From Lachnospiraceae bacterium UBA7188 (lineage in GTDB: Bacteria; Bacillota; Clostridia; Lachnospirales; Lachnospiraceae): a stretch of 17,483 bases of DNA. The stretch covers positions 1-17,483 of the forward strand of contig DKVC01000084.1 in NCBI GenBank assembly GCA_002490995.1, read 5' to 3'. The position numbers were made by a program, and so were the translations under genes. Positions 14,001 through 17,483 of this stretch are shown piece by piece (within the stretch, counting starts at the first letter, position 1; each line of letters starts with the position of its first letter). The notes below the pieces were generated by a model. It did not search any database and was not told where the DNA came from. It saw nothing but the letters and a program-made list of their open reading frames with translations.

Positions 14001-15920
14001 CCTGAAGATATTCAGCAGGTTAGGATAAGTCAGGTGGTTGAACATAATAATTGTCCCGGACATAAAGCGGGAAATCAGTTCCGGCGCGAAATCGGATGTC
14101 TCCAACCCCTCCCTCACAGCGGAATCCGGCAATGCAGTCAGATTCTTCCCTCTGTTATCCTCATAGAGATCCTTGCCCTCGTTCGTGGTAAAGATCAGGA
14201 TAGCCTCTTCAAAGGAAACCATCGAATCATAATATTTATCCTCGATGGCTGCTCCCTCGAGTATACTTAAGAACAAACGCCTGACCTCCGTGCACGCTTT
14301 CTCTATCTCGTCAAACAGCAGGACACATTTAGGATTCCTTTTGACAAAGTCCGTAAGCTGCCCTGGCTGTGAGCGTGTATATGTTTTTTCAAAACCTACC
14401 AGTCCGGCAGCATCTTCGCGATTGGCGCCATAAGCCGCCATATCAAAGCGTTTATATTCATAGCCCTCATCTGCCATCAATTTCACAAAAGTCTCTGCCA
14501 GATAAGTCTTGCCGGTTCCGGGAGGCCCCGCGAAAAGGAAAAGCCCCGCCGGTTTGCCCGGTATCCTGCCCAGAATCCGGTGGCGGATATAGCCATTCAC
14601 AAACTTTTCAACCGCCAAATCCTGCCCCATGACTTCTTCCTTCAAACGTACCAGAAGCCTCTTTTTCATGGCTGTGATGGCCTTGAAATCCCTTTCCGTT
14701 CCGGTCTGCCCTGCGGCTTCCTCATCCTGGGGCTGTCCCGCGGCTTCCTCGTCTTCGGACTGTCCCGCAGCTTCCTCGTCTTCGGGCTGCTCCGCATTTT
14801 TCCGGTTATTGAAAAAGCGTTTCACATAGTCCTCACATAACCTGTGCGCGGATGTCTGATTCAGGCTGCCCGGATCCGGTGTCTGCGGCGGGACAAAGGA
14901 GATGCCGGACCATATTTCGGCAACTTCCTTATTTTCTCCCGCATACCGGTATTCACCGTCATCGCCCTTCTCAAAGACCACATCCTCCCCATCCACGCAC
15001 TCCCAGAAACTCAATGCCAGCTGCTCTTTTGGATCAGATTGAAAACGCACCACATGATCTTCATCTTCCGGATCAGATGCATAATAATGATAACGACTTT
15101 CAAAATGTCTTTCTTTCAGCGGGATACCGTCAAGCAGTGCGGAATAAAAGATTACCTTTTCCCCATCCATACTTATCTTCCTGTACAGCTTACCATCCAG
15201 CAGTATGCTGAACATGACTCTTTTCCCGTCTGACTCAAGGAAAACCTCCGCTCCTGCTCCTTCATGCTCTTCCTGCATAACATACTCCGGCTCCCCGTTT
15301 CCACCAATAATCGTATCCCCCACTTTCTCGCGGTCATAATGATACATCCCCGCATATTGGATCTGCCTGTCTTGTACTTCGACTATACCATGGGACCGGG
15401 GATAAGAATCAATCACCCGAACATCCTCACCACTATAATCGGGATACCAATAAAAATACGGTCCAAACACATAAACTTGTGTGTCGTTTCCGTCTTTTTT
15501 CGCGTGAAACCCAATGTTAACTGCAAAAAGATCAATATCGTAGGAACCTCCGCCATAGCAATAGCTGGTTAACTCATTGACCCAAAACCTGACCTCCGAG
15601 ACATCTGTGTATCTGCTGTTTTGATACAGGATTTCCCTGACGGTTACATCCGGATGCCCCTCGCAGCAATACAGCAGCGAATAGATGATATCCGCCTCGT
15701 CGAAGCAGACATCGAATTCTTCACCGTTCTCCCCGTCACGTATCCGGAATCTGGCATCCGCCCCGCTTCCTGTCGACTTCGCATGCTCATGGAACATGCT
15801 GATCATCCCCATCACATCCTCATAAAACAAACGGAAGCCACCGTCTATCTCCATGCGGACTTCAGAGCTTGGCTGCCCCGTCTCCCCTGAACAGGGGTAA
15901 ATGAAAACATTATACTTCAT
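11040..15920 (-). CDS. Giant soluble AAA+ protein: ClpB-type module, receiver-like region, FtsH-type AAA+ and M41 zinc peptidase
   Basis: 1626 residues; AGGAGG lies seven nt before the ATG. Residues 1-345 are a beta-rich N-terminal domain I do not recognise. Residues 377-405 carry a DEEAAGQ repeat linker. Residues about 410-700 are a ClpA/B D2-like AAA+ with Walker A GPPGTGKT (465-472), Walker B LLFDEIEKA (Asp537, Glu538) and sensor Asn580. Residues about 730-860 resemble a receiver fold but have Asn803 where the phospho-acceptor Asp should be. Residues about 955-1180 are an FtsH-type AAA+ with Walker A GAPGMGKT (996-1003) and Walker B FIDEFDA (Asp1052, Glu1053). Residues about 1205-1390 are an M41 peptidase with HEAGH (1214-1218) and the third zinc ligand Asp1287 in GAGSDLQNAT. 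The last 230 residues are unassigned. FtsH is normally a membrane protein of about 650 residues; no TM segment is visible here, so I infer a cytoplasmic ATP-driven unfoldase-protease. It is coupled to the LRR gene upstream. Confidence 0.93.
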   Translation of the reverse strand: MKYNVFIYPCSGETGQPSSEVRMEIDGGFRLFYEDVMGMISMFHEHAKSTGSGADARFRIRDGENGEEFDVCFDEADIIYSLLYCCEGHPDVTVREILYQNSRYTDVSEVRFWVNELTSYCYGGGSYDIDLFAVNIGFHAKKDGNDTQVYVFGPYFYWYPDYSGEDVRVIDSYPRSHGIVEVQDRQIQYAGMYHYDREKVGDTIIGGNGEPEYVMQEEHEGAGAEVFLESDGKRVMFSILLDGKLYRKISMDGEKVIFYSALLDGIPLKERHFESRYHYYASDPEDEDHVVRFQSDPKEQLALSFWECVDGEDVVFEKGDDGEYRYAGENKEVAEIWSGISFVPPQTPDPGSLNQTSAHRLCEDYVKRFFNNRKNAEQPEDEEAAGQSEDEEAAGQPQDEEAAGQTGTERDFKAITAMKKRLLVRLKEEVMGQDLAVEKFVNGYIRHRILGRIPGKPAGLFLFAGPPGTGKTYLAETFVKLMADEGYEYKRFDMAAYGANREDAAGLVGFEKTYTRSQPGQLTDFVKRNPKCVLLFDEIEKACTEVRRLFLSILEGAAIEDKYYDSMVSFEEAILIFTTNEGKDLYEDNRGKNLTALPDSAVREGLETSDFAPELISRFMSGTIIMFNHLTYPNLLNIFRDCMETTVRQIKRDDLKFEFAYDGNLPKLYLLSKGDRIDARFVSTNARQMTLDYFMDMAEKYPGEWKDIQKVTVSVDVTDENREYFELTDRPRILAYGKDCPEVFIGVIEQLRKGFLPENGPETLGRIADAVWEECGEGFRKRLEECNWNSHSKEEKYDAIMINLSEAPAKDDDPEGYACLKAAVELKRDIPVIIVGGKTAEERSPLLSLGATDFVQGCRLWSKDGGGNREKGSLALDRGELEEIFARQHFVEMARGLARKGERFSAEPMLEYKKESGELYLRFTNLHITEAMEEDAEARRQNRKYLLAEKPQVRLKDIFGNALVKEAVERCIDNIRNPGKYRNAGAKLMKGILMYGAPGMGKTMFAKAMASEANAEFISRVGADFLNGDGVDEMEKVFLTARRKRPCILFIDEFDAISRNRGGSITSRQESVLEKFLKEMDGLETDNEGVYVVAATNYPLERLDDAVLRRFSARIPFRYPDMEERLNFLLHVLEKKNLQDKISPRAARTLSLNMYGTRRNYSEIETFVEESVADALYKNEPVTERFLLNRVHNEADGAARKRNNPREYIATAFHEAGHAVLQYHYGMGIDYVTIVSRGLYGGYALGQSGYHAGQDFLDHICVYFAGRIAEMLYTGKEMGINIGAGSDLQNATYVAYEYVCRYAMNNRIMVVPEMFAPQTGVYPESVLPESEKEAIWTSVNQILNQQWNVAMQHLRKCWDEVEALAYSLIYMQELVGEKAEEVIRDKVPHVEEVCFLDSDNDYMRTITDGTGIMVPFGYAVYPYYPYSQVRTQPEEDMPETASRHYYYAVKKAEKSLGISENLQEAFTAAYKQGANCRRFVSQEAAQRYLDMLELKVFRQGENRFCNLYVDALSEMIDSRAAVKDLIILREGEIGWYQVKTDGAGITRLAMLRREYTDWYQEKAAETGMPFSLYLIEELAEKFLEKYESAYRVIQIYDQTLQRELLYYMDAMEQQARRYRRNLGYKD
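14706..14786 (-). repeat. 27-bp tandem repeat (3 units) in the AAA+/M41 gene
   Basis: Units begin at 14706, 14733 and 14760. The coding strand gives (E/Q)DEEAAGQ(S/P/T), an acidic linker between the N-terminal domain and the first AAA+ module. It differs in length and sequence from the 18-bp family. Confidence 0.9.
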
Positions 15921-15921
15921 C

Positions 15922-16269
15922 TCATTGCCTCCTTTTTGGGTTTATCTTTTTGTCGCTGCTTATCTCAACGCCCGCCGGGATGGTCACTTCGGTCAGAGCC
16001 CTGCAGTACCAGAAGGCTCTGTCGCCGATTTTTCTGACACTCCCGGGGATGGTAACGCTGGTCAGGAGCCCCTCCTGCCACATCCGGCCAAACTCCACAA
16101 AAGTCTCCTCTTCAATCTCCTCAGAACCCTCCTGGATGACCACATCTCCGCGCGGGCCGGTATATTTGGTCTGAATGTATTTCTCTGGGTCATCCTCCTT
16201 GAGCCATTTATAAACAACTGTTTGCATCTCTTTGAGCAAAGTCGCCAGTTCCAAAGGCTTCATGTCCAT
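15922..16269 (-). CDS. Short BspA-type leucine-rich repeat protein coupled to the AAA+/M41 gene
   Basis: 115 residues from the ATG at 16269 (GGAGGAG about 12 nt upstream); a second ATG is at 16263. The N-terminal half is helical and charged (LELATLLKEMQTVVYKWLKEDD). Residues about 69-103 hold one and a half LRR_5/BspA repeats (LTSVTIPGSVRKIGDRAFWYC, ALTEVTIPAGV), then the repeat run stops abruptly in KKINPKRRQ. BspA repeats normally occur in long runs, so this looks like a minimal or truncated version. The frame stays open 45 codons further upstream, to 16404, without any ATG, GTG or TTG, and the nearest 15 codons look coding-like, which hints at a lost 5' end. The last codons supply the AGGAGG of the next gene, whose ATG follows the TGA after one base, so expression is coupled. 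I infer a recognition or adaptor role for the protease, not shown. Confidence 0.75.
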   Translation of the reverse strand: MDMKPLELATLLKEMQTVVYKWLKEDDPEKYIQTKYTGPRGDVVIQEGSEEIEEETFVEFGRMWQEGLLTSVTIPGSVRKIGDRAFWYCRALTEVTIPAGVEISSDKKINPKRRQ

Positions 16270-16453
16270 GTAGCTGTCCCGCTCCTCCTGGAACCTGAAT
16301 GAAAAGGCCTGCTGGCGGAATATAGCCGAAAGCCTATATATCCCGATGCAAAAAGCCTGTATACAAACTGTGAAGGGGGAGGCAGCAATGGCTGGCGCAT
16401 ACGGTTATGGAAATGTAAAATTGGTTTTCTTATACACAACCAGTATACCACAT
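16270..16453 (-). other. Gap between the small membrane protein and the LRR gene
   Basis: 184 bp without a terminator on the minus strand, so read-through from the lipoprotein promoter into the LRR and AAA+/M41 genes is possible. A small hairpin ATATAG/CTATAT around 16319-16338 is present. The LRR frame is open up to 16404 but has no start codon there. Confidence 0.4.
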
Positions 16454-16618
16454 TTAAGCGAATAGTGCTATCATTTTGAATACGAACGTGATGAGGACCC
16501 TGATCGCGAAGCCGATGCCGAAACCGGCTGCGAACTGGATGGCATAACCGGCGATGCGGCCGATCCAGTACCAGGTGTCGAGGCTGCTGCCACCGGTGCC
16601 GGTGACATAGTTGCGCAC
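16454..16618 (-). CDS. Small hydrophobic membrane protein, start uncertain
   Basis: The minus-strand frame ends GYAIQFAAGFGIGFAIRVL then ITFVFKMIALFA and TAA. A Gly/Ala/Ile-rich stretch of about 30 residues is a clear membrane segment or pair of segments, preceded by a short polar part with SLDTWYWIGRIA. The conservative start is GTG at 16618 (54 residues), but it lacks a good ribosome site. The frame stays open upstream through KEQIKFIIIEK, and AAAGGAG (16652-16646) would suit a non-standard ATT start near 16633 or 16627. It overlaps or abuts the 3' end of the lipoprotein gene, so the two are probably co-expressed. I do not recognise the family; Gly-rich small membrane proteins include holin-like and leader-like proteins, but nothing here decides that. 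Confidence 0.6.
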   Translation of the reverse strand: MRNYVTGTGGSSLDTWYWIGRIAGYAIQFAAGFGIGFAIRVLITFVFKMIALFA

Positions 16619-16637
16619 TTTCTCAATGATAATAAAC

Positions 16638-16823
16638 TTAATTTGCTCCTTTCCGGCCGTCCCCTGGCTCCGTTGCCGCGGTCTCCGTCACGGTCGGCGG
16701 ATTAGGGAGGGGCGTCGCGGTGGACATCCCGCCGTCCACGCTGCCGCAGCCGGTTGCGCCGACTGCAAGCAGCAGCGTCGCAAGCAGCGCCACAAGCCGA
16801 TTTTTATTCTTCTGTATCTTCAT
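16638..16823 (-). CDS. Small lipoprotein-like secreted protein
   Basis: 61 residues. AAGGAG lies 10 nt before the ATG. A basic start (MKIQKNKNR) is followed by a hydrophobic stretch LVALLATLLLAVGATGC with Cys at 26, a plausible but imperfect lipobox (ATGC). The mature part is a 35-residue Thr/Pro/Gly-rich tail without defined structure. It is the first gene after the Zur-like operator and is followed at once by the small membrane protein. The pair may act at the cell surface; the function is unknown. The weak lipobox leaves open plain secretion or a membrane anchor. Confidence 0.7.
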   Translation of the reverse strand: MKIQKNKNRLVALLATLLLAVGATGCGSVDGGMSTATPLPNPPTVTETAATEPGDGRKGAN

Positions 16824-16962
16824 AGTCTTGATTCTCCTTCAACAATTTAAAAATTGCAGTTTTTAAGGTTCAGAATTTATACCCACGACCGAAAACATTT
16901 GTCATCCTACATATATAACAAGTGAGCGTTGGTGTTCCGGGGTGCGTGCCTTACTGAAAATA

Positions 16963-16968
16963 AGTATA
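16963..16968 (-). promoter_or_regulatory. Candidate -10 box of the lipoprotein-LRR-protease operon
   Basis: Minus-strand TATACT (16968-16963), about 140 bp before the lipoprotein ATG. There is no good TTGACA-like -35 at the expected distance. The expected -35 region lies next to the 7-1-7 dyad at 16986-17006, which could mean activator-like or repressor control. Confidence 0.35.
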
Positions 16969-16985
16969 GCAGGCTCGTTTGCATG

Positions 16986-17006
16986 AATCCGTAATAATTA
17001 CGGATT
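16986..17006. promoter_or_regulatory. Fur-family 7-1-7 operator, closest to a Zur box
   Basis: A perfect 21-bp dyad (10-bp arms, one central base) whose core is CCGTAATAATTACGG. The Bacillus Zur consensus as I recall it is TCGTAATNATTACGA; the 13 central positions match exactly and only the symmetric outer base differs. Fur and PerR boxes have GATAAT or TATAAT half-sites and fit less well. It lies about 20-40 bp upstream of the candidate -10 at 16963. The alternative reading as a plus-strand terminator is weak: an A/T-rich stem, only four Ts, and no plus-strand gene ahead of it. Confidence 0.6.
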
Positions 17007-17095
17007 TTCTCCCCGATACGGCTTTCTTTTATGGAGAGAGGCTGCTGCTTTTGAATGGAAGGACAAAAGAGGAAAGGGCGCTGCTTTTGAGCAAA

Positions 17096-17133
17096 GAACA
17101 GCCCCTAAGCCGTGCGAGGCTCAGGGGCTGTTC
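17096..17133 (-). terminator. Terminator after the YoeB-type toxin gene
   Basis: GAACAGCCCCT (17096-17106) pairs with AGGGGCTGTTC (17123-17133), with AGCC/GGCT extending the stem inside. On the minus strand it is followed by TTTGCTC, a short T-tract. It starts at the yoeB stop codon. Confidence 0.7.
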
Positions 17134-17394
17134 TTAGTCGTAATGACCCTTGCAGGCAAGAATTACGATCACATCTCCTATGATTTTGTATGTCAGCCGG
17201 TCTGTATCGTTGATACGGCGGCTCCATAAGCCGGATAAATCATGCTTCAAAGGCTCCGGCTTACCGATGCCCCCGAATGGGTCTCGTTGGGCATCTTTTA
17301 TAAGGGTGTTGATGCGCTTTAAGGTTGCTTTGTCTTTCTGCCACTCGCAGTAGTCTTCCCATGCATCTCCGTCCCATTGTATTCCTCTCCTCAT
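17134..17394 (-). CDS. yoeB: YoeB-type mRNA interferase toxin
   Basis: 86 residues, close to the usual 84. In the RelE/YoeB superfamily YoeB cleaves mRNA at the ribosomal A site. The signature GKPEPLKHDLSGLWSRRI is present. By alignment with E. coli YoeB the catalytic residues are conserved: Glu47, Arg66 and C-terminal His84-Tyr85 (CKGHYD). It starts two nt after the stop of the antitoxin gene, with GAGG about 10 nt upstream of the ATG, so the two are translationally linked, and expression is normally controlled by the antitoxin complex at an upstream operator outside the window. The last 27 codons are duplicated at 10953-11036. Confidence 0.95.
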   Translation of the reverse strand: MRRGIQWDGDAWEDYCEWQKDKATLKRINTLIKDAQRDPFGGIGKPEPLKHDLSGLWSRRINDTDRLTYKIIGDVIVILACKGHYD

Positions 17395-17396
17395 AG

Positions 17397-17483
17397 TCAG
17401 TCTACCTCAATCAAGTCGTGCTCTTCCAGCGGAAGGGTACCCGCGTTCAAAGCATCCAGCTTGTCTTTCAGGTAACGGATATT
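17397..17483 (-). CDS. yefM: C-terminal part of a YefM/Phd-type antitoxin, cut by the window edge
   Basis: The last 28 codons are visible, with NIRYLKDKLDALNAG and a Leu/Glu-rich acidic tail ending LIEVD. A short helix followed by an acidic tail is typical of the toxin-binding end of YefM-type antitoxins, which fold around and inhibit YoeB. The N-terminal DNA-binding part lies outside the window. The assignment rests mainly on the position two nt upstream of yoeB. Confidence 0.8.
   Translation of the reverse strand, partial: NIRYLKDKLDALNAGTLPLEEHDLIEVD

Noticed and set aside
16388..16465. 25-residue plus-strand frame with an excellent ribosome site (GGGGGAGG before ATG), starting MAGAYGYG
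   Set aside because: It resembles the start of YjcZ-type small proteins only in the first eight residues, then overlaps the end of the small membrane protein gene on the other strand. Too short to support, though it could be a truncated small protein.
16986..17006. Intrinsic terminator on the plus strand
   Set aside because: The stem is A/T-rich, only four Ts follow, and there is no plus-strand gene to terminate; the 7-1-7 operator reading is better.

Overview
The window looks like a gut-type Clostridia chromosome, most likely Lachnospiraceae (Bacillota). The evidence is strong AGGAGG-type ribosome sites, a mid-range GC content, a lipoprotein-anchored solute-binding protein, an ECF sigma factor paired with a membrane anti-sigma factor of a kind I associate with that family, and a BspA-type leucine-rich repeat protein. 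Species cannot be named from the sequence alone.

Layout. A partial tRNA-Val(CAC) sits at the left edge (minus). From 120 to 8661 all genes are on the minus strand: a two-receiver hybrid histidine kinase, a large lipoprotein with a C-terminal solute-binding domain, a single-pass membrane protein with an Asp-rich loop, and a translationally coupled ECF sigma/anti-sigma pair. Upstream of the sigma gene is a long leader with a promoter, a 36-bp duplication and a terminator-like hairpin, then a dyad-rich element at 8944-9037. Two adjacent methyltransferase genes are on the plus strand (9333-10814); the first carries an N-terminal HTH domain. From 17483 down to 10897 everything is on the minus strand again: a YefM/YoeB-type toxin-antitoxin pair, its terminator, a Fur-family (Zur-like) 7-1-7 box, a small lipoprotein, a small membrane protein, a short LRR protein, a 1626-residue protein, and a truncated copy of the yoeB 3' end just before a terminator.

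Two things stand out. First, an 18-bp in-frame repeat with a palindromic core (TTCCATGGAA) occurs as four arrays in three neighbouring genes (solute-binding lipoprotein twice, anti-sigma factor, sigma factor), always in the same reading frame and each time at a place likely to tolerate insertion. Second, the 1626-residue protein joins a ClpB-type AAA+ module, a receiver-like region lacking the phospho-acceptor, and an FtsH-type AAA+ module with an intact HEAGH zinc peptidase, without any membrane segment. It is coupled to an LRR protein, lies downstream of a zinc-regulator-like operator, and the whole unit is bracketed by direct repeats of the yoeB 3' end. This is my best candidate for an undescribed system: a soluble, possibly target-guided unfoldase-protease.
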